A stretch of DNA of 64,000 bases from Vibrio sp. BS-M-Sm-2 (GCF_041504345.1 NZ_CP167894.1:558001-622000); one strand, 5' to 3'. Shown: positions 46,201 to 55,779, numbered from the stretch's first letter. Translations and numbers: made by a program. Notes: generated by a model not told the origin, from the letters alone.

Positions 46201-46352
46201 AAACCGAAGAAGGCAGAAACACCACCAATAAGAAAGATCAGAGACAGCATCCAGCTGATGACTTTGTTACGTATAAAGTAAGCAGCAACACCTGTGATCT
46301 GTTCATCACCTTGTTGAGCGTCATTTTGGGGCTTGTTATTCTCTTCACTCAT
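43242..46352 (-). CDS. RND-family efflux transporter, inner-membrane pump
   Basis: 1036 residues. AcrB/CzcA-class architecture: a first helix (NKVISWMLSLIFLIGG), a large periplasmic loop, a block of helices with VIALGMLVDNAIVVVEGI carrying the proton-relay Asp, a second loop, and a final block (LLKNGIVLLDQIEIEM). Sequence type is nearer to the HAE-1-like pumps of Vibrio than to metal pumps. Its start overlaps the adaptor gene by eight bases. The outer-membrane channel is encoded elsewhere (probably TolC). Substrate unassigned. Confidence 0.9.
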   Translation of the reverse strand: MSEENNKPQNDAQQGDEQITGVAAYFIRNKVISWMLSLIFLIGGVSAFFGLGRLEDPAFTIKDAMVVTSYPGATPQQVEEEVTYPLEKAIQQLTYVDEVNSISSRGLSQVTVTMKNNYGPDDLPQIWDELRRKVNDLKVELPPGVNDPQVIDDFGDVYGILLAVTGDGYSYKELLDYIDYLRRELELVDGVSKVSVSGQQQEQVFIEISMKRISSLGLSPSTVFNLLSTQNIVSSAGAVRIGDEYIRIHPTGEFQNVEQLGDLILTEGGAQGLIYLKDVADVTRGYVEVPSNIIGYNGKLALNLGVSFAQGVNVVAVGEAFDRRLAELKYQQPVGIDISEVYNQPKEVDKSVSGFVVSLGQAVAIVIVVLLFFMGLRSGLLIGLILLLTVFGTFIFMQYFKIDLQRISLGALVIALGMLVDNAIVVVEGILIGTQKGRTRMQAATDIVTQTKWPLLGATVIAVTAFAPIGLSEDSTGEYCGTLFTVLLISLMLSWFTAISLTPFFADMFFKGQKVDPDSEGKDPYNGMVFVIYKNFLEFCMKRAWLTMFVLIIGLGASVYGFGFVKQAFFPSSTTPMFQVDVWMPEGTDIRATNTKLKVLESWLAEQDEVEHITTTAGKGLQRFMLTYAPEKSYSAYGEITVRVKSYEVLEGLMKRFREHVNGQFPEIDYKLKQIELGPGGGAKIEARIVGSDPTVLRSIAAQVMDVMRADSGAFNVRHDWRERTKVLEPQFNESQARRYGITKSDVDDFLAMSFSGKSIGVYRDGTTLMPIVARLPEDERVDIRNIEGMKIWSPALSEYIPLQQVTLGYELEWEDPLIIRKNRKRMLTVMADPDLLGEETASTLQKRLQPQIEAIEMPPGYSLEWGGEYESSADAQASLFTTMPLGYLFMFLITVFLFNSVKEPLIVWLTVPLALIGVTTGLLALNTPFGFMALLGFLSLSGMLLKNGIVLLDQIEIEMKSGKDPYVAVVDAALSRVRPVCMAAITTILGMIPLLPDIFFKPMAVTIMFGLGFATVLTLIVVPVLYRLFHKIEVA

Positions 46353-47430
46353 TGTTTGTCTCCTGAGATAGTACTTCCACTGTCATCCCATCTCGCAATC
46401 GCGATACGCCTGCAACAACCACATGCTGCCCCATTTCTAATCCTTTCGTAACCTGCAATGTTTTCTGATTTGCTTTTCCTAACACGACTTGCTGTTTCGA
46501 TACAGTCTTGTCGTCGTTAAGCACCCATACATATGAGTTTTGACGAGTTAATTCATCCCCATCAGCGTTAAAAACTGCTTCAATAGGAATAAGTACACCA
46601 GCTTTTAAGTCCAATCCGATATCTCTACCGTTTGACGTCACTTCAACTGCCATACCATCAAGAATCAAATCATCTTCTGGCATAGGTAGAGCAAGCGTAA
46701 CGGTGAATGTACCTGTGCTTGGGTCAGGCTCAGTAGTGAACTCCTTAATACCTGCTGTGTATTCATTTCCACTGGGTACTCTAACCACAGCTTCAACGTT
46801 CGCGAGCAATTGTTCGTTCGGTTGATTCACATAGATTTGATCAGGGAGTTGAATCACAACCTCAACATCTTCAACACTGTGAATATTAACGACCTGTTGA
46901 CCTACCTGAATATTTTCATATTGATCGACACTGACACGTGAAATAATCCCATCAACAGGGGCACGAAGCTTAGTGAACGACAAGCGAAGTTTTGCTAACT
47001 CTAATTCGGCATAAGCAATCTGACGTTGAGCTGCGATTTCATCAAACTGCGACTTAGCCAATAAGCCTTTCTTCACTAGCGGGCTTGAACGTCTGTATTG
47101 ACTGTTGATTACCGTGTAACGCGCCTGAGCGTTGTCGACATCCAATTGATAATCGGTTGGGTCAAGCTCTGCAATGATGTCCCCTTTAGAAACACGTTCA
47201 CCCTCTTTGACATCAAGCTTATTAATTTCACCAGCCACACGAAAACTGAGGTGAGCTTTCTCAGCAGCGTTTGCTACTGCTGGGAAATAGAGTTTGTCAC
47301 TAAAGTCGATGACTGAAATCTCGATAGCTTTAACCAAGGGCGAATTATTCACCTCTGCAGCTTGCTTATCTTTACAAGCCGTAAGTAAGACCAAACACGA
47401 CAGGCCAGCGGCCACTTGAAGTATTTTCAT
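46345..47430 (-). CDS. RND efflux membrane-fusion lipoprotein (adaptor 2)
   Basis: 361 residues with lipobox LTAC at about residue 18. HlyD/AcrA-type order: lipoyl part (AHLSFRVAGEINKLDVKEGERVSKGD), hairpin (ARYTVINSQYRRSSPLVKKGLLAKSQFDEIAAQRQ), second lipoyl half (LRAPVDGIISRVSV), beta-barrel and membrane-proximal domains. It bridges the pump and the outer-membrane channel. Shares its operon with a second, different adaptor, one base upstream. Confidence 0.88.
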   Translation of the reverse strand: MKILQVAAGLSCLVLLTACKDKQAAEVNNSPLVKAIEISVIDFSDKLYFPAVANAAEKAHLSFRVAGEINKLDVKEGERVSKGDIIAELDPTDYQLDVDNAQARYTVINSQYRRSSPLVKKGLLAKSQFDEIAAQRQIAYAELELAKLRLSFTKLRAPVDGIISRVSVDQYENIQVGQQVVNIHSVEDVEVVIQLPDQIYVNQPNEQLLANVEAVVRVPSGNEYTAGIKEFTTEPDPSTGTFTVTLALPMPEDDLILDGMAVEVTSNGRDIGLDLKAGVLIPIEAVFNADGDELTRQNSYVWVLNDDKTVSKQQVVLGKANQKTLQVTKGLEMGQHVVVAGVSRLRDGMTVEVLSQETNNE

Positions 47431-47431
47431 G

Positions 47432-48466
47432 TTATAGCCCCCTTTCCTTTATCCACTCTCGAACTTTAATGCCCGATTCAAGACCATTGACGCCAGAAGT
47501 CACAATGCGATCGCCATCGTCCAGTCCAGAGACAATATGGCGTTTTTCATCGATGACGATTGAGACACTCTCAACAATGCCATCGCTGTTAACACGCCAA
47601 ACAGATACATCATCCCCGTCGACTACCATTGCTGACGTTGGAATTTTGGTGGCGGCTGCTAACGCTGAAACCAAATTTACCGTGCCAGACATGCCCGGCA
47701 AAATACCCACATCGGTTGGTCTTTCCATTACCATAGTGACTTTGTACGAACCTGTTTTCGGGTCTGCTTCGGTATCCACTTCTTGGAAGGTTAGAGCATA
47801 AGAGTTTTCAGGAAATGCATCAAAAACCATGGTTGCATCCGTCTCAAACCCTGAAGAAAAGCGCGTAATAAGTTGGTCGGGTAATAAGAAGACGACTTTA
47901 AGAATTTGATTGGTTTGAATATTCATCACGCCTTCTTTAGCAGCAATGTATTCATGGTTTTCAGCCGGAATAATGGAAATTGTTCCATCGTAAGGCGCAA
48001 CTAGAGTGGTATAGCGAAGGTTTGCTTTGGCTTGATTAAGCATCGCTTTAGCAGAATTGTGATTGGCTTTCGCTTGATCGAAATCTTGCTCTGATACCAC
48101 TCGGTCTTTACGTAGCTTAATCGAACGTTGGTATTGAACATCAGCAAGCTTAAAATTGGCTCTTGCTTGCTTCTCTAACAGCTGATATTCGTCAGGGTTG
48201 AGCGTTGCAAGCCCTTCACCTTTGCTGACCTTTTGACCAGAGGTGACATCGATAGTCTGAAGCAATCCAGGAACACGGAATGCAAGTACCGCTTTGTCAC
48301 CGGCTTCAGTGGTGGCTGGAAAGCTACGTTCAAAGGCATTACTACCGACAGAGACAGTGAAGAGTTTGGCGGGTCTAGAATCAGGTTCAGGTACGGGAGG
48401 AAGCTCCTTACCACACCCAGACAACCCAACTAAAGCTGTCAGAAGGACAACGGAGGCTCGATACAT
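47432..48466 (-). CDS. RND efflux membrane-fusion lipoprotein (adaptor 1)
   Basis: 344 residues with lipobox LSGC at about residue 18. Adaptor features are lipoyl halves (AVLAFRVPGLLQTIDVTSGQKVSKG and LVAPYDGTISIIPA), a helical hairpin between them and a beta-barrel (TFQEVDTEADPKTGSYKVTM). First gene of an adaptor-adaptor-pump operon, a layout known from Vibrio RND loci such as vexIJK and vmeTUV. Such pumps may need both adaptors in a mixed ring. No regulator gene is adjacent. Confidence 0.88.
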   Translation of the reverse strand: MYRASVVLLTALVGLSGCGKELPPVPEPDSRPAKLFTVSVGSNAFERSFPATTEAGDKAVLAFRVPGLLQTIDVTSGQKVSKGEGLATLNPDEYQLLEKQARANFKLADVQYQRSIKLRKDRVVSEQDFDQAKANHNSAKAMLNQAKANLRYTTLVAPYDGTISIIPAENHEYIAAKEGVMNIQTNQILKVVFLLPDQLITRFSSGFETDATMVFDAFPENSYALTFQEVDTEADPKTGSYKVTMVMERPTDVGILPGMSGTVNLVSALAAATKIPTSAMVVDGDDVSVWRVNSDGIVESVSIVIDEKRHIVSGLDDGDRIVTSGVNGLESGIKVREWIKERGL

Positions 48467-48558
48467 TGGTGATCATCCATATCTATAAATATTTTTATAA
48501 CATAGATTAATCACATGTAACTTACCAGTTATCGTAAGATTTATTTAGACAAAATTAT

Positions 48559-48600
48559 TAAAAAAAATAACGGCTTGGGATAAATTTTCCTAAACCGTTA
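48559..48600 (-). terminator. Rho-independent terminator of the psp operon
   Basis: On the minus strand AACGGTTTAGG...CCCAAGCCGTT pairs with small mismatches and is followed by ATTTTTTTT, 25 bases after pspC. Confidence 0.7.
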
Positions 48601-48623
48601 TCTAATCTTTTTTAGACTTATCG

Positions 48624-49010
48624 TTACATGTTCTTAAAAGCGCGGTCGACTTTGAAAGTGTCGGAGGTCACATAAGCTTCCATGTTGCGGACACTGGTCT
48701 CTAACTGCTGGAAATCACCCTCTAAAGTGCCCAGTAACGACTCTGCCGTTTGCCCTTTTTCCCAAGGTTTTTGCTTGAGTGTGTGCTCTTGCTTGGCTTT
48801 CATCTCATCAACATAGTGAGGTGGTTGTTTTTCAAGCATAAATGTCAAAGCTAAATACGCTAATAACACCAGAAAGCTACCACCAAGCAGTGCCGCAGAG
48901 ATAACTAAGATACGAACCAACCACACTTCAAGGCCAAAGTAGTTCGCTAACCCTGCACACACACCAGACAATTTGCCGTTAATCGTGTCGCGATACAGTT
49001 CTCTACTCAT
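48624..49010 (-). CDS. pspC: Phage shock protein C
   Basis: 128 residues from the ATG at 49010, overlapping the pspB stop (ATGAGTAG). PspC domain at the N terminus (LYRDTINGKLSGVCAGLANYFGLEVWLVRI) and a membrane segment (SAALLGGSFLVLLAYLALTFML), then a basic/acidic tail. Inner-membrane sensor that works with PspB to relieve PspA inhibition of PspF. Confidence 0.9.
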   Translation of the reverse strand: MSRELYRDTINGKLSGVCAGLANYFGLEVWLVRILVISAALLGGSFLVLLAYLALTFMLEKQPPHYVDEMKAKQEHTLKQKPWEKGQTAESLLGTLEGDFQQLETSVRNMEAYVTSDTFKVDRAFKNM

Positions 49011-49236
49011 AGTTTCGTCTCCAGTTAGGCGACTCCGCATCCAGTATTTTTTCTAGCGTTTTCACTCGGTCTTGCATGGATTCGGCTTGCGCAGAAAGCT
49101 TATGCAGACGTTGAAGGTCGGTTTCTGAAAGACCATTGCTGGATTTCTTCTTGCTGCGGTAATGTAAGAATAACCATAGCGGTGCCACGAAGATTAAGAA
49201 GACAATCAGTGGACCTGCAATTAGAAATGTTGACAT
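49003..49236 (-). CDS. pspB: Phage shock protein B
   Basis: 77 residues from the ATG at 49236 (GGAG six bases upstream). One N-terminal helix (FLIAGPLIVFLIFVAPLWLFLHY), then a cytoplasmic coiled coil (LSETDLQRLHKLSAQAESMQDRVKTLEKIL). Inner-membrane partner of PspC; overlaps pspC by eight bases. Confidence 0.9.
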   Translation of the reverse strand: MSTFLIAGPLIVFLIFVAPLWLFLHYRSKKKSSNGLSETDLQRLHKLSAQAESMQDRVKTLEKILDAESPNWRRNYE

Positions 49237-49250
49237 AGACAACTCCTAAA

Positions 49251-49922
49251 TTATTTATCGCGGTTTTCAACTTGTTGCTTCAGTTTCGCTAGCTCTTTTT
49301 CGATTTCATCTTGAGCTTGTAGTTCGGCAAACTCTTGGTCTAAAGATTTTGCGTTACCCGTTTTAGCGTAAACGTCCGCTTCAGCTTCTAATTCATCCAC
49401 TTTACGCGAGAATTGCTCAAACTTCGCCATTGCTTCGTTGGTTTTGCTTGAATGCAGATGTTTTTGAACATCACGACGATTGCTCGCCGCATTATTACGA
49501 ATCATTAATGCTTGTTGCTTTGCGCGAGTTTCTGCAATTTTAGTTTCAAGCTTGCCGATCTCACTGGTTAGCTTTTCGATGGTTTCATGAACCAAAGTTT
49601 GCTCGGTGTGCAGGCTCTTGATGATGTCTTCCAGTTTTTGCTTTTCGATTAGAGCCGCTCTAGCTAAATCTTCTCGTTGTTTAGTCAGTGCTAGAGTCGC
49701 TTTATTTTGCCAATCTAGAATCTGAGTTTCGATAGCTTCAACTTTACGTGCTAACTCTTTCTTATCTGCGATCGCTTTTGCGGAGTTAGTGCGAACCTCA
49801 ACCAGCGTATCTTCCATTTCTTGAATAATTAGGCGAATCATCTTTTCAGGATCTTCAGCCTTATCTAATAGTGCACTGATGTTTGAATTTACAATGTCTG
49901 CAAAGCGAGAAAAAATGCCCAT
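49251..49922 (-). CDS. pspA: Phage shock protein A
   Basis: 223 residues, almost entirely helical coiled coil after the [26 protein letters not shown] amphipathic N terminus. This is the typical PspA/IM30 layout (family length 220-225). It binds and inhibits PspF under normal conditions and protects the inner membrane under stress. The first gene of pspABC, behind a sigma-54-like site. Confidence 0.92.
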   Translation of the reverse strand: MGIFSRFADIVNSNISALLDKAEDPEKMIRLIIQEMEDTLVEVRTNSAKAIADKKELARKVEAIETQILDWQNKATLALTKQREDLARAALIEKQKLEDIIKSLHTEQTLVHETIEKLTSEIGKLETKIAETRAKQQALMIRNNAASNRRDVQKHLHSSKTNEAMAKFEQFSRKVDELEAEADVYAKTGNAKSLDQEFAELQAQDEIEKELAKLKQQVENRDK

Positions 49923-50030
49923 GAGGAACTCCTTAATTACAATGATGGCAAATGTGTTTTAAATCGTTATTCGACTCTCAATCCACTTGCTCAAAAATTT
50001 ACGTTAGTTGTTAAACCTACCATAAATAAT

Positions 50031-50046
50031 CCAAGTTGCGTGCCAA
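50031..50046 (-). promoter_or_regulatory. sigma-54-like promoter of pspABC
   Basis: On the minus strand TTGGCACGCAACTTGG matches the -24/-12 consensus TGGCAC-N5-TTGC with correct GG-N10-G spacing; the final C is G here. It lies about 110 bases upstream of pspA. PspF sites would lie in 50047-50150, and a pspF promoter reads the other way. Confidence 0.65.
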
Positions 50047-50194
50047 CTTTTAAGGCATTGTTTATCAGTCACTTACGATAAAATGGTGATTAACTCGAAT
50101 CATGCTATGATGAATTTAACCAAGTATTGGTATTTTTCACCACTACAGCCTTAACATGACCTTCTTCAGTACTTAAATCGCATAAGGACCCGCT

Positions 50195-51217
50195 ATGCAG
50201 CAGAACCTCATTGGTGAGTCACCTAGCTTTCTCTCTGTTTTAGATAAAGTTTCTCAGCTGGCTCCAATCGAAAGACCTATTCTGATCATTGGCGAGCGAG
50301 GTACGGGTAAAGAGCTGATCGCACAAAGGCTGCATTACCTTTCAAAACGCTGGGATCAACCGTTGATCTCATTGAACTGCTCAACCCTCAGTGAAGGTTT
50401 GATTGACTCAGAACTGTTTGGTCATGAATCCGGTTCTTTCACGGGCTCAAAAGGTCGTCATCAAGGTCGTTTTGAGAGGGCCGAAGGTGGGACACTGTTT
50501 CTGGATGAGCTCGCGACCACTCCCCTTGCCGTTCAAGAGAAATTGTTGCGTGTTATTGAATACGGACAGTATGAACGTGTCGGTGGACAAAAAGCCTTAA
50601 GTGCCAATGTAAGGTTGGTGTGCGCGACCAATGCCGACTTGCCAGACATGGCATTAAAGGGTGAATTCAGAGCCGATTTATTAGATCGACTGGCGTTTGA
50701 CGTGATTACTATCCCTCCTCTTCGTGAGCGAAAAGAAGACATCACGCTGCTAGCAGAATACTACGCTATTAAGATGTGTCGTGAATTAGAGTTGGAGCTG
50801 TTTGTCGGCTTTGCTCCGTCTGCTGTTGAGGCGCTGCTGGATTATTCTTGGCCGGGGAATGTTCGAGAACTCAAGAACGTCATTGAGCGTGCTATCTACC
50901 AACACGGTAAAGATCCATATCCTATTGAATCTTTGGTGTTTAACCCATTTAAGCCCGCATGGGAAACAGAGCAATATTCCACGCAGGAAACTGGCAATGA
51001 GCCGTCTAACAGCCATACTTCATCAGAGAGTTCGTTTTCTTTGCCGCTTGATTACAAAGCATGGCAAGAACAACAAGACATCAAGCTACTCAATCAAGCC
51101 CTAAAACAGAGCAAGTATAACCAGAAACAAGCCGCAGAATTACTTGGGTTAACCTACAACCAATTACGTGGAATGGTGAGGAAGTATGCGATTGTCGGAC
51201 AAGCTAACGATAAATAG
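50195..51217 (+). CDS. pspF: Psp operon transcriptional activator PspF
   Basis: 340 residues. Sigma-54 AAA+ enhancer-binding domain (about 5-240): Walker A GERGTGKE, GAFTGA-type loop GSFTGSKG (Ala replaced by Ser), Walker B GGTLFLDE, and the sensor LRERKEDI. A Fis-type helix-turn-helix sits at the end (NQKQAAELLGLTYNQLRGMVRKY). No receiver domain, as expected for PspF. Divergent from pspABC. The GSFTGS variant of the loop should be noted. Confidence 0.9.
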   Translation: MQQNLIGESPSFLSVLDKVSQLAPIERPILIIGERGTGKELIAQRLHYLSKRWDQPLISLNCSTLSEGLIDSELFGHESGSFTGSKGRHQGRFERAEGGTLFLDELATTPLAVQEKLLRVIEYGQYERVGGQKALSANVRLVCATNADLPDMALKGEFRADLLDRLAFDVITIPPLRERKEDITLLAEYYAIKMCRELELELFVGFAPSAVEALLDYSWPGNVRELKNVIERAIYQHGKDPYPIESLVFNPFKPAWETEQYSTQETGNEPSNSHTSSESSFSLPLDYKAWQEQQDIKLLNQALKQSKYNQKQAAELLGLTYNQLRGMVRKYAIVGQANDK

Positions 51218-51319
51218 CTGTCCACACTTGATTATTATTTGGAGCCGAATAAATAAAATGTTAAATTGTCCGGATCTTGAGGCTCCTCTAACGCCTCGTT
51301 TCGAAAAGTATTTCTTTTT

Positions 51320-52942
51320 ATGAAAGCACTAATAAGACTATCACTGAGCATCTGTACGCTGAGCTTTCTAGCTGGATGTGGTGAGAGTGTGAATCACGAG
51401 CAAATCCGCGAAAAAGGCTTCATTTATTGCGGCCAAGGTAATCCTAGTACCTTCAACCCACAACTGGTTGATAGTGGTATTACCGCAGAATCGCTGAGCC
51501 CTCAAATCTTCGATACACTGCTCACTCTTGATCCAATGACTTACCGACCAAGACAGAACTTGGCGACAAGTTGGTCTGTTGATAAATCAGGTACAGAGTA
51601 CACTTTCAAACTGCGCCCAAATGTTGCGTTCCAAACTACAGACTGGTTCACCCCAACTCGTAGCATGAATGCACAAGATGTGGTGTTTAGCTTTGAACGT
51701 GTCATTGATAGTTCAAACCCATTTCATTATGTGGGCGGCGGCCTATATCCATGGTTTGCCGGCATCGACTTCAAAAACCTGATTGTCGATATCACTGCCG
51801 TTGACGACTTAACGGTGAAATTCCAATTAAGTCGCCCAGACAATTCATTTCTCAACAATATCGCCACCAGCTATGCGGTCATTCACTCTAAAGAATATGC
51901 CAACAAGCTCATTGCAGCGGATGAGAAAAATCAAATCGATTCCAACCCTGTCGGCACCGGACCTTTCTACTTAGATGAATACCAAATCAATGATCTAGTT
52001 CGCTTAAAAAAGAACAAGCATTACTGGAAGGGTGACGTAGAAATGGACCAAGTTGTGTTTGACACATCACAACGAGGGACTGGGACACTTGCCAAACTCC
52101 TTCGCAGTGAATGTGACGTGTTGAACTCACCGATTTCTAGCCAAATTCCTATTATTCAAGCTCATGAAGAGTTGCAGATTTCCGCCACGCCTGCGGTCAA
52201 TGTCTCTTTCATCGCGCTAAATACTGAGCACCCAGCCCTGCGTGACTCTCGAGTACGTAAAGCATTGAATTTAGCCATCAACCGTCAGAACATTCTTGAT
52301 TCTGTATATTACGGTACCGGTACTAAGGCCTATACATTGCTTCCTCCTACTTCTTGGGCTCACCAAAAAGACAGTGTTCAAGTTCGCTACGACCGAAACT
52401 ATGCGATTGCGCTTCTTAAAGAAGCCGGTGTCGAGCCCGGATTAGAGCTTTCGATGTGGGTACCACTAGAGCCACGCGCATACAATCCAAGCCCAAGAAA
52501 AACGGCAGAGCTGATCCAAGCAAACTTGGCCGATATAGGTATTGAATTGAAACTCTATACCGACGACCGATTTGACCGCACACAATTGTCTTCTATTTCC
52601 TCAACAGATTTGTTGCTTACAGGCTGGATAGGCAATACGGGTGATCCTGATAACTTCTTACGTCCGCTTCTCTCATGCAGCTCTGAACGTGCAGGGTTAA
52701 ATGTCTCTATGTGGTGTAATTCAGACTTTGATTTCCTCCTCGACTTAGCATTAGAGATCAATCAACAAAGGCACCGTGTGAACTTGTATCGACAAGCCCA
52801 AAATATTCTCAATGAAGAAGTTCCTGTTATCCCTCTGGCTCATGGCGTGCAATTCCGCGTGCACGATCGTTCGCTAACTGGTTTTAAGCAGAGCCCTTTC
52901 AATGCTCAACCTTTTGATCAAGTCAGAAGAGAGGTGCAGTAA
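51320..52942 (+). CDS. sapA: Peptide ABC transporter substrate-binding lipoprotein SapA
   Basis: 540 residues with lipobox LAGC at about residue 20. Family 5 peptide/nickel-binding fold: NPSTFNPQLVDSG, NPVGTGPFYLDEY, VRKALNLAINRQNILDSVYYG and TGWIGNTGDPDNF. It would deliver cationic peptides or related ligands to SapBC. Start of the five-gene sap operon, downstream of pspF as in many gammaproteobacteria. Confidence 0.88.
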   Translation: MKALIRLSLSICTLSFLAGCGESVNHEQIREKGFIYCGQGNPSTFNPQLVDSGITAESLSPQIFDTLLTLDPMTYRPRQNLATSWSVDKSGTEYTFKLRPNVAFQTTDWFTPTRSMNAQDVVFSFERVIDSSNPFHYVGGGLYPWFAGIDFKNLIVDITAVDDLTVKFQLSRPDNSFLNNIATSYAVIHSKEYANKLIAADEKNQIDSNPVGTGPFYLDEYQINDLVRLKKNKHYWKGDVEMDQVVFDTSQRGTGTLAKLLRSECDVLNSPISSQIPIIQAHEELQISATPAVNVSFIALNTEHPALRDSRVRKALNLAINRQNILDSVYYGTGTKAYTLLPPTSWAHQKDSVQVRYDRNYAIALLKEAGVEPGLELSMWVPLEPRAYNPSPRKTAELIQANLADIGIELKLYTDDRFDRTQLSSISSTDLLLTGWIGNTGDPDNFLRPLLSCSSERAGLNVSMWCNSDFDFLLDLALEINQQRHRVNLYRQAQNILNEEVPVIPLAHGVQFRVHDRSLTGFKQSPFNAQPFDQVRREVQ

Positions 52943-53904
52943 TGTTTTGGTATACATTAAGACGTGTAAACTTATTCATTATTACGTTAGGAATTCTGAC
53001 ATTAGTGGGTTTTGCTCTGCTTCGATTAGACCAAACCTCACCTTGGGCAATTCAAGATTTTTGGCCCGGTTGGCTTAGTTATATCACTGAATTGTCGACA
53101 CTAAACTTTGGTCTAAGCAAGCATGGTGTCCCTATCATCGATGAGTTAGCCGTGGTTTTCCCTGCAACGCTAGAACTGTGCTTCTTTGCCTTTGTGCTTG
53201 CGCTGTTTATAGGTATCCCTTTTGGCACGATTGCAGGTATGAGGCAAGGCAAGTTCGTCGATACCACCATTTCCTTCACCTCAATGGCTGGTTACTCTGC
53301 ACCTATCTTTTGGGTCGCATTGCTGATGATCATGGTGTTTTCACTGCACTTTGAAATGTTCCCAGTTGGTGGTCGATACGACCTGCTTTACGAAATTGAA
53401 CACGTGACTGGCTTCGCGATGATCGACGCCTTTTTTGCCGAAGGTCGCTACCGCGCACACGCATTACAAAGTGTTATCGAGCATATGGCGTTGCCTTGTC
53501 TTGTTTTAGCGCTGGCGCCAACCACTCAGGTCATCCGATTAATGAGAGCGTCAGTGGCTGAAGTAATGACGCAAAACTACATCCGTGCTGCGCGAATTAA
53601 AGGTCTTTCTACGAGAGAGATCATCACGCAGCACGTGCTAAGAAACGCGATACCTCCGATTATTCCTAAGGTTGGTGTTCAACTATCGAGTATGTTAACG
53701 CTTGCTATTATTACCGAGTCTATCTTTAACTGGCCGGGCATTGGCCGCTGGTTATTGGATGCATTATCGAATCAAGATTACGTTTCTATTCAAGCAGGCG
53801 TGATTGTGGTGGCAACCTTGGTTTTGACCGCAAACATTTTGTCCGATCTACTGGGCGCGATGATCAACCCACTGGTAAGGAAGGAATGGTATGCTAACAA
53901 ATAA
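52942..53904 (+). CDS. sapB: Peptide ABC transporter permease SapB
   Basis: 320 residues, about six helices, DppB-like permease with the MRASVAEVMTQNYIRAARIKGLS (EAA-type) loop and the C-terminal ILSDLLGAMINPLVRK tail. The start overlaps the sapA stop by one base (TAATG). Confidence 0.88.
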   Translation: MFWYTLRRVNLFIITLGILTLVGFALLRLDQTSPWAIQDFWPGWLSYITELSTLNFGLSKHGVPIIDELAVVFPATLELCFFAFVLALFIGIPFGTIAGMRQGKFVDTTISFTSMAGYSAPIFWVALLMIMVFSLHFEMFPVGGRYDLLYEIEHVTGFAMIDAFFAEGRYRAHALQSVIEHMALPCLVLALAPTTQVIRLMRASVAEVMTQNYIRAARIKGLSTREIITQHVLRNAIPPIIPKVGVQLSSMLTLAIITESIFNWPGIGRWLLDALSNQDYVSIQAGVIVVATLVLTANILSDLLGAMINPLVRKEWYANK

Positions 53905-54778
53905 CGTCTACCAAGAAGAACAAATTCCAACCCAGTTCGAACGTTTCTGGCGCAGCTTCCGTAGCAATAACCTGGCTATGTTTGGCTTGTGGTGTTTGGT
54001 GCTTATCATTCTGGTTACCGTCACCTCTCCGTGGCTAGCACCCCATGATGCACAAGAACAAACCGGTCACCTATTAACACCACCCTCTTGGGATCCTGCT
54101 GGCACGGTCGAATACTTTTTAGGTACCGATGACTTAGGTCGAGACATTCTTTCTCGCCTGATTATTGGCTCTCAGCTTACTTTCGGCGCTGCGGTGGTTA
54201 TTACCTTTATCGCAGCAGTCATTGGTTGTCTGATTGGCGTACTCGCCGGGATGACTCGTGGATTGCTATCAAGCACGCTAAACCACCTGCTTGATACCGT
54301 TATGTCGATTCCATCTCTTCTGCTGGCGATTATTTTCGTGGCGTTCCTGGGCTTTGGCGAGTTTAATATCTTACTGGCCTTGTGTTTGGCATTGATTCCG
54401 CGCTTTATACGCTCAGTGTACATTGCCGTGCATGCTGAAGTAGAAAAAGACTATATTTTGGCTTCTCGCCTTGATGGCGCGAACGATTTCTATCTACTCT
54501 GGAACTCAATCCTTCCTAACATTCTTACCGTGGTGGCACTTGAAATTACACTGGCACTATCAGTCGCAATTCTTGATATCACAGCCTTGGGTTTCTTGGG
54601 GCTTGGCGCTCAAGCACCAAGTACTGAATGGGGATCAATCTTGGGTGATTCAGTCGAGCTGATTTACCTTGCGCCATGGACAGTAACCCTACCCGGCTTA
54701 GCTATTATGTTTACAGTTATCGTGATTAACCTCGTCGGTGAAGGTGTTCGCCAAGCGCTAAATGCAGGAATCGAATAA
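53891..54778 (+). CDS. sapC: Peptide ABC transporter permease SapC
   Basis: 295 residues. DppC-like permease; N-terminal [21 protein letters not shown], then [25 protein letters not shown] and the EAA-like [22 protein letters not shown] loop. Overlaps sapB by 14 bases and sapD by one base. Confidence 0.88.
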   Translation: MLTNNVYQEEQIPTQFERFWRSFRSNNLAMFGLWCLVLIILVTVTSPWLAPHDAQEQTGHLLTPPSWDPAGTVEYFLGTDDLGRDILSRLIIGSQLTFGAAVVITFIAAVIGCLIGVLAGMTRGLLSSTLNHLLDTVMSIPSLLLAIIFVAFLGFGEFNILLALCLALIPRFIRSVYIAVHAEVEKDYILASRLDGANDFYLLWNSILPNILTVVALEITLALSVAILDITALGFLGLGAQAPSTEWGSILGDSVELIYLAPWTVTLPGLAIMFTVIVINLVGEGVRQALNAGIE

Positions 54779-55779
54779 TGCCGTTACTTGATATTCGACA
54801 TCTAACTATCGAAATTGAGACTCCTCAAGGGATGGTTAAAGCCGTAGATCGAATGAGTATTACCCTCAATGAAGGGGAAATTCGTGGCTTAGTGGGTGAA
54901 TCAGGCTCAGGTAAGAGCTTGGTTGCAAAAGCGATCGTCGGGGTTTGTAAAGAAAACTGGAAGGTTTCTGCAGACCGAATGCGCTTAGGTAATATCGACC
55001 TACTGCAACTGACTCCTAAAGAGCGCAGGCGTGTAATTGCTCGTGATATCGCGATGATCTTCCAAGAACCTTCTACGTGTCTTGATCCATCGGAAAAAGT
55101 GGGCAATCAGCTCATTGAAGCGATTCCTTCACACGCATTTGAAGGTCGTTGGTGGCAGCGATTTAAGTGGCGTAAGAAGCAAGCGATCGCGTTATTGCAC
55201 AAAGTGGGCATCAAAGACCACTCTCGTCTAATGGACAGCTACTCTTATGAACTGACCGATGGTGAGTGTCAAAAAGTCATGATCGCAATGGCAATTGCTG
55301 CCAAGCCAAAAGTCTTGATTGCAGATGAGCCAACCAATGATTTGGATCCGATTACTCAGTCTCAGATCTTGCGTTTATTGAGCCGAATGAATCAGATCAA
55401 TAACACGACCATCATTCTGATCGGCCATGACTTAACCACCATTACTCAATGGGCGACTCGCATTACCGTTATGTACTGTGGTCAGTCTGTAGAATCAGCT
55501 GATACGCAGAAGCTATTGGATGCACCCAAACACCCATATACCGTTGCTCTGCTAAAAGCGATGCCAGACTTTAACGACTGGATTCCCCACAAAGAGAAAC
55601 TGCAATCTTTGCCAGGATCAATTCCGCCGCTGCAGCATCTTCCTATTGGTTGTCGATTAGGGCCTCGTTGCCCGTATGCGCAAAGGCAGTGTGTCGAGAT
55701 CCCACATACCAAGCGAATCAAAAACCACAAGTTTAACTGTCACTTCCCTCTGAATATGGAGAAGAAAAAGAAATCATGA
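54778..55779 (+). CDS. sapD: Peptide ABC transporter ATPase SapD
   Basis: 333 residues. Walker A GESGSGKS, Walker [14 protein letters not shown], a switch His in ILIGHDL, and a C-terminal oligopeptide-transporter tail with Cys-rich [15 protein letters not shown]. The signature is ELTDGECQK instead of LSGGxxQ, a known peculiarity of SapD. Overlaps sapF by four bases. Confidence 0.88.
   Translation: MPLLDIRHLTIEIETPQGMVKAVDRMSITLNEGEIRGLVGESGSGKSLVAKAIVGVCKENWKVSADRMRLGNIDLLQLTPKERRRVIARDIAMIFQEPSTCLDPSEKVGNQLIEAIPSHAFEGRWWQRFKWRKKQAIALLHKVGIKDHSRLMDSYSYELTDGECQKVMIAMAIAAKPKVLIADEPTNDLDPITQSQILRLLSRMNQINNTTIILIGHDLTTITQWATRITVMYCGQSVESADTQKLLDAPKHPYTVALLKAMPDFNDWIPHKEKLQSLPGSIPPLQHLPIGCRLGPRCPYAQRQCVEIPHTKRIKNHKFNCHFPLNMEKKKKS

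Noticed and set aside
55257..55275. Degenerate ABC signature in SapD as a sign of gene decay
   Set aside because: An altered signature is usual for SapD; the operon is intact with coupled overlaps.
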